NCBI RefSeq assembly: GCF_010015585.1
Contig: NW_022985096.1
Location: 33,264-97,263, forward strand
Reading direction: 5' to 3'
DNA from: Eremomyces bilateralis CBS 781.70
Lineage: Eukaryota > Ascomycota > Dothideomycetes > Eremomycetales > Eremomycetaceae
DNA length: 64,000 nt
Shown here: positions 22,963 to 34,581 of the stretch, piece by piece
How the letters are laid out: each line of letters opens with the position of its first letter
How positions within the stretch are numbered: position 1 is the first letter of the stretch
Translations under genes and position numbers: made by a program
Notes under the pieces: model-generated
What the model was told of the DNA's origin: nothing
Database searches by the model: none
Seen by the model: the letters and a program-made list of their open reading frames with translations, nothing else

Positions 22963-24460
22963 ATGCGGTTCTCTCCCATCGTAGCGCTAGCCGCTACTAG
23001 CACAGCGTGGGTACTTCCCAACGAGCAGATCGTCGAATCCATTTCCGAACTTCACGAGCAAGTCGACACGGCCTGGGTCCATCTCCCAAGTAAAGATGAA
23101 ATCGCCGACGGCGTCCGAGATGTCCTCGATAATGTCGTGGAGACATCGACCAACGCCATCGATGAGGCCATGCGATCCATGAGCCGCGTCGTAGACCTTG
23201 TTGGTGCTGATCGGTTCCCGGAGGAGTTCTTTGATGTGACCTCCTGGCTGGAGTCGTCCATGATTGACGATGTCGATACCTTCGAGGACGACGAACCTCC
23301 GCATCATGGTCCTCCGCATCATGGTCCTCCAGACCATAAGCCCCCACACCATAAGCCCCCACACCATAAGCCCCCACACCACGGCCCGTCGAATCTGACG
23401 GTATACGAACTCATCTCGAAATCGAAGTATACCACCAAGCTTGCCGCGCTGATTGACGAGGACGAGGACCTGGTACAGCTATTGAACGGAACCGAAGCGA
23501 ACTATACCGTCTTTGCCCCCGTAGACAAGGCCTTTGAGAAGCTCCCCCACCACCACAAGCCTCCAAAGGAGCTCATCAAGAAGCTTCTGACCTACCATGT
23601 TGCCGACGGCCTGTATTCGCCAAAACGATTGCTGATCAGCCAGACCATCCCCACCCGCTACGAACCAGATACCCTCAATGGCCCGCAACGTATTGCCGTG
23701 AAGCTAAGCTTCAAGGGCCTGACACTCAACTACTACTCCAAGTTCATCGTCTCCAACATCGTAAGCCATCCCTTCCTCCCCATCTTTCCGCAATTAACAC
23801 CCCCAGCCCGCCACCAACGGCCTTATCCATGGCATCGACTCCCTCCTCTTCCCTCCCCTTCCCACCACCCCCCTCCTCTCCCTCCTCCCCTCCTCCTTCA
23901 GCACCCTCACCCTCGGCCTCCACCAAACCGGTCTCCTCCCCCTCCCCCCACACACCGGCGCCACCTTCTTCGCCCCCTCCAACTCCGCCTTCAAAAAACT
24001 CGGTCCGCGGATCAACGCCTTCCTGTTCTCCCCGCCCGGCCACAAGTACCTGAAAGCCCTCCTGCAGTACCACATCGTGCACAACGAGACCCTGTACTCT
24101 GACGCCTTCTATGGGCCCAAGCACGAGGGAAGCTCTACAGCTATGGATCCAGACAACGTCGCCCCGCCGCACTTCCACGTCGATCTCCCCACGCTCCTCG
24201 AGGGCAAGCATCTGAGCGTCGATGTCGGTCGCTGGGGCCCGTTTGCCGGGATCCGGATTAACGGGTTCGCGCGCGTCGCGGTCGCGGATGGGGTTGCGAA
24301 GGACGGCGTGGTGCATGTGGTGGGGAGGGTGTTGATCCCGCCTAAGGAGCCGAAGGGGCAGGAGGATCTGGGACTTTGGATGGGTGAGGAGATGGAGGTG
24401 GAAGAGTTGGTGGAGAGGCTGGGGCCGTTGGAGGAGAAGGGGTGGAATTGGGAGTTGTGA
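22963..24460 (+). CDS. Secreted protein with two fasciclin (FAS1) domains and a His-Pro repeat
   Basis: Exons 22963-23760 and 23807-24460 give 483 aa; the intron is 46 nt (GTAAGC, TTAAC, CAG). Residues 1-19 look like a signal peptide. FAS1 domain 1 starts near residue 145 (NLTVYELISKSKYTTKLAAL) and has the H1 box YTVFAPVDKAFEKL. Domain 2 has IHGIDSLL and TFFAPSNSAFKKLG. FAS1 proteins mediate cell-surface adhesion. Between the N-terminal acidic region and domain 1 is a repeat of six pentapeptides of type PPHHG/PPHHK (residues 112-141). Another HHH cluster lies inside domain 1. Histidine-rich repeats often bind zinc, copper or nickel; that is inference here. No clear C-terminal GPI signal is seen, so it is probably secreted or wall-associated. 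Confidence 0.85.
23296..23385 (+). repeat. Six 15-bp tandem repeats encoding PPHH(G/K) units
   Basis: In-frame minisatellite in the fasciclin gene. Units are of type CCN-CCN-CAT-CAT/C-GGT or AAG. The first two units end in Gly, the next three in Lys and the last in Gly. The third unit has one His replaced by Asp. Copy number can change without breaking the frame. Confidence 0.85.
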
Positions 24461-25319
24461 GCGAGGAGTATGGGGGAAATAAGGGTGAGCATGCGGAGCG
24501 GGTCGTCAGGAGCGAGAGGTTGGTGGATGATTCGACTGTTGATGTTAGGAAGCATATGATGCCGAGTATCTGTGCGAGAGGCGCTTGGTGGCGCGGCAAG
24601 GTCGCTATGAACGAGATGAAGGAGATGATGAAGCACAGACAACGATTCAGAAATAATGGCGGAGTTCCGGTTAGGCAATGGAATGGTCGTCATCACTTTC
24701 CCATGAAGTTTTGAACCTTGCGCATTTTCATTGTCACTAGTTCGGGGGTCATCATGCCTTTCTAACATGAGGCCTAGCAGCCTCGAATCGCCATCGTCTT
24801 CCTCCTATGTCCAGGGCCTAGCAGCCCAGATCGGCGTTGCCGAATGTAAAATTGATATCGCTCCATGTCGAGGTCTAGCAGCCTCCAGATCGCTATGCAG
24901 AAGTACAGCGCGCAATATATTAGTCTAAGGCCGTGAAGAATGCCTTGCACCACCGCGTAACGGGCATGATTAAAATCGGCGGTATACAGAATAAGTGTAA
25001 TCGATGGTGTATAGATGAGTGGAGAGTGGGGAGAGGGGCTTCTGACGGAGAGAAAGGAAAATGCTTTCCCGCTTTCGTAATAAACCGGAAATCAGAGAAT
25101 CAGGGCCGAATGTTTTCCATCCGAAGCAAATACCAATCCATGCATGCAAATCATCGCAGAAAGCCATCAAACATCGCTGAAACAGGAAAACAGAAAAACA
25201 AAACTGTCAACGCCGTGAGAAAATGCGTCACCGTCTCTTTCGTAGGAACCGTTCCTCTCCTAACCGAACCCACCCACCCATTAAATCGACCGTTTCTTCA
25301 GCACTCATGAAGTATATTT
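24461..25319. other. Convergent intergenic region with short dispersed repeats
   Basis: 859 bp with no gene, between the fasciclin gene and the Zn2Cys6 gene 3' ends. Three copies of GGYCTAGCAG (24771-24780, 24815-24824, 24872-24881), each followed by a similar CC-rich segment ending in ATCG, are the only visible structure. Confidence 0.5.
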
Positions 25320-26883
25320 CTATTGTGGTGGCCCTCCCTGCCCGTACGAGTCGCCATGCTCGCCGTACCACGGCCCGGCAAACGAACCCAGCATCGGCGC
25401 AGACACCTGCGAAGGCGGGTGACCCTGTGTCTGCTCCACGTACGTCGGCCACGTTTGCGAATGTGAAAGCGGCTGCACCACGAAGCCGACTTGCTCGGAG
25501 GCCACGGAACTCGACACGGGGGCGTTGGTGGTCAAAGGGCGAGTAAAGGGAATCGCCGATGCCGGGACGGTGGATCCCGAGGTGGCGGAGGAGGTCGGCA
25601 TGCGCCGGTGAGTGGGCGGCGCGCCGGTGTATTGGGATGGGATGGTCGGGGTCGCGGCCGCAGGGATGACTTGTTGCCGTGCCAGCTCGGGGTGCTGGGG
25701 ATCGAAGGCTAGGGGATTGGGGATGCTTGGGAGGGATGCCTGGCGGGAACGCATGTCTTGCGGGTAGCCGGAGTCGGGGAAGGATGCGTAGGGGTTGAAG
25801 TTGGCGAAGTGGTCGGCGTTGCCGACGGAGAAGGAGCGGCCTTGAGCACCCAAGTCGAAGTTGGGGTTGTGTTGGTGCAGCATCTGTTCTTGAGGGGTCT
25901 TTGGTATTGGTGGTTGTGCTAGGAGTTGGCTTGGGATTGGTGGTGGCGGTGGGTTCCATTGAGTAGGGAGGTTGGACTCATTAATGAATGGCTGATTGAA
26001 TAAGGGGTTCCATATTGTCCCATATGACTGCGAGAACCCTGCTATTCCGACGGTCAGTTCAGTGCGATCAGTAGAAAAGGTGTAACTTGCCTTCGGCAGG
26101 GTAATTCGGCGGAAACGGTCTGCCCATCCCTGAAGCAGAACTGGTATCGCTATCTTGAAGAGATTGATTTGAACCTCGTTGGTCATCCTCCTGTGATCCA
26201 GCCATAGCCGGTGATGGAGCAGAGGAGCCGGACAGTCCACTGTCGCTCTTGATCATGGATTGGGGACGAGTTTCTGTCGAGTTTGCCTGCTCCACTGGAT
26301 AGAAATGGCATTCTTTTCGAAGTTTGATGCAGGTTTGACACCTTCCCGACTTCTCGGTCGGCGCAATTACGCATCGTATCTTGCGTCTGCGACAGTGACC
26401 TGTGAGGATGATAAGCGGATGAACTAGTGACCACAGTCAAGCCACCACAATAGAGGGAGTCTCATTCGAAAGGAACTAACCACAGGCGACCGACGTTCTT
26501 TGATAACCTAGTTTATTGCGGGGCTTGGAGGTGTTTGGAGTGGTGGGCTCGCTATCTGGAGCCATTGCTGTCTCTCTTATTTGTGCCGCGGACAAAGTGT
26601 GTCGCAAACCATGCTCAAGACTGCACTGAGAAGTCCGCCGTTTCCTTCCAGATTCCAGAGCCGGGTCGGCTTGCCTTCCCGTCGGGGTTGGTGATGGCCG
26701 TGCCTGTGATGATGCGATGGCCGAAGATGCCTCCGCGATAGACAATTCAGTGTGACCTAGTGCGGCGGGTGCACATGAGGACTTAACATCCGGGCCGAAG
26801 GAAAAGGCCGCAGCATTCGAGTAATGTGATATGTACTCGATGGAAGGCGTCGAAGGAAAGCTGTGTTGCGTGAGGAGAGCCAT
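25320..26883 (-). CDS. Zn2Cys6 (fungal binuclear cluster) transcription factor
   Basis: Exons 26883-26481, 26399-26091 and 26038-25320 give 476 aa. The zinc cluster is at residues 134-165 with spacing C-x2-C-x6-C-x10-C-x2-C-x6-C (CGHCRRRKIRC ... CQTCIKLRKEC), so it is central, not N-terminal. Intron 1 (81 nt) splits the codon after the first cysteine. Intron 2 (52 nt) has a GC donor, AAG|GCAAGT, with a CTGAC branch and CAG acceptor; no GT donor restores the frame. The C-terminal half is Pro/Gln/Ser-rich and low complexity, like an activation region. I see no fungal-specific middle homology domain (PF04082). The factor should be nuclear and bind CGG-type sites; its targets cannot be told. The ATG at 26883 is the first in frame. 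Confidence 0.85.
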
Positions 26884-29800
26884 TCGCTTACTCCAATTCA
26901 AGAAGCCGGAGAACGGACGAGGTACCCTGTACGGAAACAGAGACTGAAGTCCTTCAACGACCCGGATCTAGACCTTTGCGAAAAGCCTTTGGGGAAAGCC
27001 AAAAGGCCCAGTCCGTCTGGATAGTCCAACGTATGGCTGTATCAATTCGTCCACTGGCGACTCCGAAAGGATACCGCTACATGATTATCGCCATTGACCA
27101 AAGGGATAGCGAAGTGTAGGAGTTGAGGGAGGAATGACGGGAACAAACCGTGTGCTGGGTACCGTTCTGATCAGTGCTGGATCTCATCCTTCATCCAACG
27201 AGTTGCGGGGACGGTCCGTCGATCATTTTCGTCCTAACTTAGTTTCCCAGTCCAGTCCACAGATGACGTTTGCTTAACACTGTAAGACTTCAAGCCTCCA
27301 GGCTTGCCTTTTACGTCAGTACATATGAGATTGTTGACCCCCTGGCACCATGCAAGTCTTTACTATGGTCGGAACTAGATTGTGGTCGGATGGTACCACC
27401 CCTTGCTCCAGTGGAGGGCACAGGGGAAGCCACACGAGATTCCGAATCCTTCAAGTTTGCCTGCGCTGGAGATAAGTTACAGAGAACTGGTAGCCAGTAA
27501 GTAGTAGTGAGTAAGCTGTCGACTGCATATGGTACGCATTGGCCATCGTCGACTTGGTGATACACCATATTACTGGGTACATGTTACAACACAAAAAGAC
27601 AAGTGGGGATGATTGACAGGGTTAGTATTCAATCCGAAGTAACTGGTACCTGGGTAAGTTGCCCGTTGCCACATTTTTTAGTTGAGGAACTGGATAAGTA
27701 CAACGTGAGTCGCGAGGCTGTCTCCGAGCGGAGCAACGAAAAGACTGGAGACAAGATATACGGTACACCAGGGTGGATCGGTAAGGATCGCCGTCAGGGA
27801 GAAGTCCCGCTGTGTGCCTCGTGTGTTGCGGGTTGTCGTTAGGACCTGAGCCATTGAAGATCATCTTGCACCCTATTTTCGCATCTCTTCACCAGGCCAA
27901 TACATGAAATCAAGGCTGGCGATTAGTGATGGTTTGATGGGATGCATTTTGGTGGAGTGATAAGTCGGCCCTCCGTAAGCTGCACCACTCCTTGTGAGTT
28001 GTGCAACTGTTCAGGGGACCACGTCCAAACTCCCCAAGACACGATGACCTTGAATTTCCTCCAAGAGACCAGTGCTTCATGGGAGCCGCTAAGATGTGGT
28101 CAATGCACCAACCGGTCTGCTGTGAGTGTTGTCCGAAACGCCACAATGCGGATTAAAACCGTTATCAAGGGTCACCATTGACATGGCGCCCAGCAGCTCC
28201 ATCGCTGCCCCGCTGCCCTGGTATTTTCATGCATCTCCAACCGTAAAAGTCTAGAAGGCGTTCAATAATTATGGATGTCGTCCAAATCGTCCGACTGATT
28301 GCTTTCTGATGTTATTTTAGTGAATTTTCCATGTGAATTCCTCATTATCCAAACGGTTTGACCTTGCCTCCAGGTACTCAATCGACCATGCGTAGCGGTT
28401 TCTTGACTCTTCACTGGTTGCTCATCAGCCATCGCCACGAATTTAGGACTAGCACATCGGTCAAGCCTGCCCACAGTCCATTGCGTCTTCAGAAATGTCC
28501 GAAGTCCATATCATTGGTCAATCAACCAACGGCCCCATGATCCAGCAACGCCACCTCGACAACGGGCCACAGCTGTATTCTTTGATCGTGGTTCTTGGGT
28601 GATCCGTTTCCCTAGTCATGGACTCGCTGGCGTCAGCACGTGGAGCTCAAGAAGCAATTGTCCAACAATTACCCTCATCTGGCTTCTGACTGCTAATATC
28701 TACATGTATGATAATCAATGATCCTGATTTAGGACTAATTGGACAGATGAGAATTAAGAAAGTACTCGAAGTCCTTTGCTCCCTTTGTCTGCGGCAGCGG
28801 AGTGAGCGAACGGACTTGACGCCGTTCTCAAAAGTCAAACCTAATCTGGCCTTGGCTTGGGAATCGCTATGTACCCAGAAATTCCCTCGGATCATGCCAC
28901 CATAAGCGATAGTTGTGGGATCTGCAAATTAAGGGCGCTGTGCCGCCAAGAGTGGACTGGACTGTTGGGATGTGAGAGCCCGTAGCCGATGGTGTGGGGA
29001 GCGGATGAGGGACGTTCATTTTATCGTCAACAGGGCCAAACCATGATAGGAAAGGTGTCGCACAAGCGCGGAGGCTTTGCCGGTGCACCGGAGGACCAGC
29101 GTTTTCATCCCCAGTCGCCCCAGAGACCCAGGCAAATGATGAAAATGAGATGCTAGTACGGACGCGGGTCGACGGAGTACTCCGTGGTTCATGACGGAAT
29201 TCGGGAATATCGTGGTTAGGGAACCAGAACAAAGCGATATTTTGACTGTGGGGGAATATCAACGACCAATAATACCGATCTCAATCGCCATCGAAATGCA
29301 AGGAAATTTTCAGCAGCGTCAGGTTGTTTTCCATTATTAGCCGCCTCATCCGTAAGGATTAAGGAACTACAATACCAATACGACATGGGCTGCTGCAACC
29401 TGCACATGGCACCAAAGGACCGAAGTGACATGAAAGCTGAAAGTCGATAGAGCTAAGGCAGGATTGGTGGGGGCAAATTTGACCATTGAGCAATGGGGAC
29501 TGGTAAGTCATAATAGGAGTCCAAAACCTAATCTTCGAAGCTTTGCATAACGATGATCGCTTATAGAACGACGATGCGATTGAACCGAAATTTCAAAAGT
29601 TGAAACAAACGTCCTGAAAGATCGGGACCATCTCACGCACGTTGTGCATGTGGGCATGTGTGTCTGATCGAGGCACGAACTCACGGAGTACCTTAGCGCT
29701 ACATTAATGCCCCATTGTTAAGTCTTTTTTTATTTTTTAGAACCGCTGAAGCCAGCAGCTAAAGACCAAGACACCCTCGGCTTCTTTTAGCATCTCGCAC

Positions 29801-32249
29801 TGGTTCCCGTAAGGCAGAAATAAGCGAAACCTCTCATGATCTCTGCCCTAGTTTCTCAACAACGTCCAATGGGGAATCCTCCGATCTCTGAGCGAGATAC
29901 GCTGGTGCCCGGTCTCAGCCTGCCCGGGGGCACGGATCGGCATCTGTTCTTTTTTGGTCGGAGACGACCGTTGCGTCGTTGCGTCGTTTGCATCGTTGTG
30001 AAGATGGCATGCAGGTTGAATGGGCGATCATCGTCCTTTTGTTTCCGCTGGCGGGACACCACGATCCTTTTGAAAACCTGGATACTATACTGTGTAGTAT
30101 CTACGCCACTTCGGCGAAATTAATTCTCGCCGAGATGAATGGGTAACATCGACTGTGGAGCAGGTTCCGTCTCCGTTCAGCACTTCACCCGTCGAGGACT
30201 ACAAAGTGGGACGTCGATTCATGGCAAACTTCGAGATGATTGTACATCCACTCCTGTTTTAAAGTTGGAACCATTCGATTTTCGATAATGGAGTTGCAGT
30301 GAGTCCTGAACTCCTGGTGTCATCGCTCAATACTTCCCCATCGTGACGACGACCCAATCCTTTCGTACATATGGCACCACCCACGAGTTTGTTTCGAGGG
30401 GCTATTGAATTCGGTTGGCCAGAGCCCAGAAGCCTTTCCCAGTCTGGTGATGAAAAGCAGAAAAAGCGAAAAGCCAACACACGTCCTGACTCCTGGCATT
30501 ACCGTCCACTGCAGAGGCTACTGCAGAATGCAGATACGACGTCAAGCGTTAAGCATGTGCTTTTGACGCGGCCCAGAATAGGGCTTGGGGAATTAGGCGC
30601 CCAATGCGCGAGACCACCATGAAGGATCCTGGTTCTTGGTCTGTCGCACTCGCGCATATCCAGCATGGAGAGACGCTGGGAGAAATCGAGCACGATCCTT
30701 TGCCTTCCGGTCATTCGGCAAAATGACTGGTTGAGCCAAATCCCCCAGGCTGAAGACTGCAGAGTGAATGGACTATTCATCAACCTTCATGCAGAGGGTT
30801 TTACCTGCTTCCGGGTATTCGGGTCATGAGTATCTTGATCAAGTTTTCCCTTCATCCATCACCAATGGCGTCTCTTGGCCTGACATCGTTTAGGTACCAA
30901 CTTGCATACTCGGCGGAGAATGCGTGATTCCAACCGGATTTGGTGATAGTGGAGAAGTTGTTAAGGTAGCGCTGGTGACGATGGGCTAGAGACTAGAGTA
31001 GACCTGGCATCCGGAATCATTTCCGCGAAACGCCCCCTGTTATTAGTGCTCATTTCTCAAAGCCTCCCCAATCTGGGGGCTACAAGCGCCAAAGACGGCT
31101 CTTGGTTGGTACGTATAAGAACTGTGAGATTCAATAGGGATACCACTGGTGACTTGATCAGAGGCGACATTTTGCAGAGTTAACCAGTACATAGTCACAT
31201 CTGATCTGTTACGACTTTATGCTGGAGAGATGCCGGACCACTCTACTTCCGTCCCTCGTCCCTCTCAGTGCGTGCTCCGGTAAACTCCATTTTGCGATGG
31301 AATGACTGCATGGCACTAAGAGTCGATGGGGACATCGTGTGTGAAAAAGAGATAACATTTTGACCAGAGAGGAGAAGGAGAGTGCAATAAAGACAGAACA
31401 TATACGTGAACTGAAGGGTATTTCTTGATCCCTAGATAGTGTCATTTCGGGGCATCCGTGGTTTACTTGGACTTGTTGTTCATATCAGCTGTGAAGAGAA
31501 GGATCTCGTTCGCGGTATCTTTCGCTCTATGCTGTAGAATATCAATCCCATCAATACTTGGGAGATTCAAGATGAGTTTGTTAGGGCGATGTGTGTGTAT
31601 ATTTAAAGCTTGAGATCTAAAGTCGAAGTATAGATGTAGAGATATGATGAAGAAGTGCTGAGCGAGCAAAAGTTAGAGAGGTAATAATCGCCGGCCAAGT
31701 CTTAAAAAGGAAGTTTAACAGCACTAAACACTAGATACAATGAGGGAACTGTTAATGATGGATAGCAATAAACTCTATACTACATATTATAGATTCTCGT
31801 TTATTATATCAATCTATGATTGAGTGGCTTATAATACCACACTTCGATCATATGTACAAGTATTTGTGGCTTTAGCGATCCGATATGGTTGAACTTCTAC
31901 CAGTAGTACATGTACATGGGCCTTGATATCCTAAGCCAGTGCTTCACACTCATAATCTACCATACGCTGCAATGTCGTTTTCAATATCATACCAAAGGGC
32001 CCATACGGGATACATACCATTATCTGTATCCAAATTTCCAACATTCTATCTTCGCCACCTCCTGCCTTCAGCGCCACTGATGTGATGGTCATCCCTTATT
32101 TGGCCGACGATAAAAAAAAATTCGCTTCTATCACTACCTATTGTAAGGCGACGCAACTATGAACCTTCTTGCTCCACATGATTTATTCAGGAATCATTAC
32201 GGTTGAAAAGAATGATAATATTTAAAATGTAAACAAAAAAATCAAATTT
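26884..32249. other. Gene-poor region (5.4 kb) left of the tRNA
   Basis: No protein gene is supported. Open frames are short and lack domains, codon pattern or splice-linked partners. The first few hundred bases hold the promoter of the Zn2Cys6 gene. AT content rises toward 31.4-32.3 kb. No transposase, reverse transcriptase or clear terminal repeats were found by eye. It may be old decayed repeat sequence. Confidence 0.4.
32235..32241 (-). terminator. RNA polymerase III terminator (T7) of the tRNA
   Basis: A run of seven A on the plus strand is a T7 tract on the tRNA strand. It lies 8 bases after the tRNA 3' end, the expected place for Pol III termination. Confidence 0.75.
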
Positions 32250-32329
32250 CCCGGCTACTAAGACTCGAACTTAGAACCTTGCGGTGTCAAATAACAGCCG
32301 CACGCGCTAGCCAATTGCGCCATAGCCGG
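32250..32329 (-). tRNA. tRNA-Asn(GUU) with a 6-nt intron
   Basis: All stems pair on the minus strand. The acceptor CCGGCTA/TAGCCGG has 7 bp with discriminator G at 32250. The D stem is GCGC/GCGC, the anticodon stem TGCGG/CCGCA and the T stem CTAAG/CTTAG with loop TTCGAGT. Between the anticodon-stem strands are 13 bases. Taking out TTTGAC (32291-32286) leaves the normal 7-base loop CTGTTAA with anticodon GTT at 32295-32293. The removed segment sits between positions 37 and 38, exactly where eukaryotic tRNA introns lie. The A box (TGGCGCAATTGG) and B box (GTTCGAGTC) are present. Anticodon and discriminator G both fit Asn. Without the intron reading, the loop would be non-functional. Confidence 0.85.
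32286..32291 (-). other. 6-nt tRNA intron (TTTGAC)
   Basis: Insertion directly after A37 in the anticodon loop, at the canonical nuclear tRNA intron position. Six nucleotides would be near the lower size limit for such introns. Confidence 0.7.
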
Positions 32330-33399
32330 TGAGGTGATTGATAAATGAATCGGCTGTTTTCAGACTATATAGAATTTTACTCAAGCACAACCGCCAAAAC
32401 TTCGGAAAATGGTTGCACCCCATACCTGGGTATACAAGCTATTATCTAATAACTAACTCAGTTATCTAAGTTAACTAGTTAGTTAACTACATTTTGATAT
32501 CCACGAAAAGATATGGGAAAATAACGATCAGCATCAGCCAGTTCATTGGCAATCGTGTTCATTTCCACGAGCTTCTTGCTGCCTTGCTGCCTCGCCACCC
32601 ATCCAGATCTTCTACCCTTCGTCAGATTCCCATATTCTATCAGTATTCCGCAACATATAAATCCGAATGGATCCGGTTTAGTATAATTCTATACATCTTA
32701 GTTCGACAGAATAGTAGCGCTAGTAACATACCTTAGTCACATAGGTCACTATTCGTCCGGCTCTTAGTAACAATCTGGATGGCGGGGAAGTGTATACTGT
32801 AGAGGACTTAATGGACGAAGGTTTAGGTATAGGTATATGGGAATCAAAAGCTGGGGGCTGGCCAAAGTTTCATTCAAGCTCTTAAAGGGTAAGGAAGAGC
32901 AGAATGGTATATGATAGATAGCTTAGAGCCATGGTGGTAGGGGAACTGGCGTCTAGTGTATGACAGTTCTAACTCCACTTTCTCTTTTCATTTAGGAGTC
33001 ATTTCTACACCCACTATGAACGAAAAGCCAATGTTGCGAAGCGCATGCTGCTTGTGTGAAGCCTACTCAACAATGGTAGTAATCTCCGAGCTAGTTATAG
33101 GTACATACTCAGTCGCTATACCTGGATGGTGATTGACATTGGCTATTGACTGACTCGACTGACCTTCCGCTGATTTTACGGGTATCCCAACCACTATTCC
33201 GGCTGAAGGCCTTCACTTGCCGAAGTCCGTTATTGCCCGGATTATGATCATTTGGGCCGAAGGTCATAGCCTCATAGCATATGGATAGCTTGCATGGCGG
33301 CATTGACTATAGGACAATTCAATCCACATACATTACGGGTATCTATCAATACAATCCCTAGATTTGCAAAAGAAAACAAACGAGCATCAGGACAAGATA
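32330..33399. other. Intergenic region right of the tRNA
   Basis: 1.07 kb, AT-rich, with a palindrome-like TAACTA/TAGTTA patch at 32450-32490. No gene is seen. The right end should hold the 3' region of the PEBP-like gene. Confidence 0.4.
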
Positions 33400-34581
33400 T
33401 TACCAACCTAGGAAGACCCCCAAAAGCGCAGCCACCAAAAGGACCAAACAGGTGCTCCGCTCCAACTGTCTAGTAGCCCCAGCAAACGGAACCACCCCGC
33501 CGCTCGAAGCAGCCGCTGGAGTGATGCCAGTTCCTGACTGCGCCGCGGCCGATCCACCGCTGCGGGTGTTCACTCCGGCAAGAAGCTCGGTGGGTATCGG
33601 ACCAAGATTGATTGGGCCAGTGAAGGACACCACACTGGCAATGCTAGTGATGAATACCAACGAGGAGGCTCTTGGTGCGGTCGCAGCCGGGGTGCTGGAA
33701 GGGACGGGGCTATCGATTAGATTCAGATCAGCGGGGGGAGGGGCGACGATCTGGGTGGTCGGGCGAGATGGGGGCAGTTGGACTTGTCGAGTAGTCTGCG
33801 CTGGAGGTGGTTGTTGGGGTTGCTGTGTGGTCTGCACCTGAGGTGGAAGGGGAGCGGGTTGGTTAGGAGGTGCTGCTTGCGCCGTGGTGAGTTGGGGTGG
33901 CGATGGTTGTTGCTGCTGGCCTCCACCGTTCTGGCCTCCCCCATTATTATTGCCACAGTCCGCATCTCCCCCTAGATCTATCCGCATCGCGACACCGGCG
34001 ATGGCCGGCCTAAGCCCATTGGACGTCTGTAGACTCGCGACGTCCACGACATCACCAGCATTGGGAACCGAGTTGATTCGGGCGGAGCTTGGTTGAAGGA
34101 ACATGAGGAAGGTGTACTGTCGCTGACCCTTTTCGCCTCGGCTGCCTGGCGCAACGTAGTCGACCAGCGATTGGGCTTGGGATGCGAGCTGGAGCCTGTC
34201 CCCTGATGACTTGAAGTTCGGCTGCATGAAGTGGATGACCCGCTGAGAGCAGGTCGTGTCCAGCATCATGATTACGAAATTTGCTGTCGTGCTTATCCCG
34301 GAGGAATCGCCGAGACCAAAAGCTGGCGTGTTTGCGCATTCTACCACGGACATTAGCCTATAAGTTTGAGATATTCATGAAGCTAAAGATGCCATACGTT
34401 GCGCTGTGAACCTTGAGCCATCTGCAAACCCGTTTGAAGCATCACCGGTATAGCTGACTTGTAGTTGAACAGTATTTTGCCGAAAGCTCTGTGACAAATC
34501 TTGTGGCACGGACTGCTGCGCAGCAGAGAGAGCCGATAGAGCGAATATAGGAACCAGGCGGAACGAGAGGATGGACCGCAT
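33400..34581 (-). CDS. Secreted PEBP-like protein with Ser/Pro/Gln-rich stalk and GPI-anchor signal
   Basis: Exons 34581-34398 and 34340-33400 give 374 aa. Residues 1-20 are a signal peptide (FRLVPIFALSALSA). The N-terminal half has the pattern of phosphatidylethanolamine-binding proteins: an early strand (VQLQVSYTGD), TANFVIMMLDTT, then LVDYVAPGSRGEKGQRQYTF followed by LMFLQP, which match the family's DP-type and GxHRYVFLLYxQP segments. From about residue 200 it becomes a low-complexity Pro/Gln/Thr stalk. The end is a hydrophobic stretch (CLVLLVAALLGVFLGW) preceded by small residues, as in a GPI signal. It is therefore probably anchored at the plasma membrane or wall. The intron (34397-34341, GTATGG donor, CTAAT branch) is chosen by phase. 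An alternative donor GTTCAC with the TAG at 34361 gives a slightly different junction. Confidence 0.65.

Noticed and set aside
25228-25959. 243-codon minus-strand open frame
   Set aside because: Overlaps the Zn2Cys6 gene exon 3 in another frame. The zinc-cluster frame is supported by splicing.
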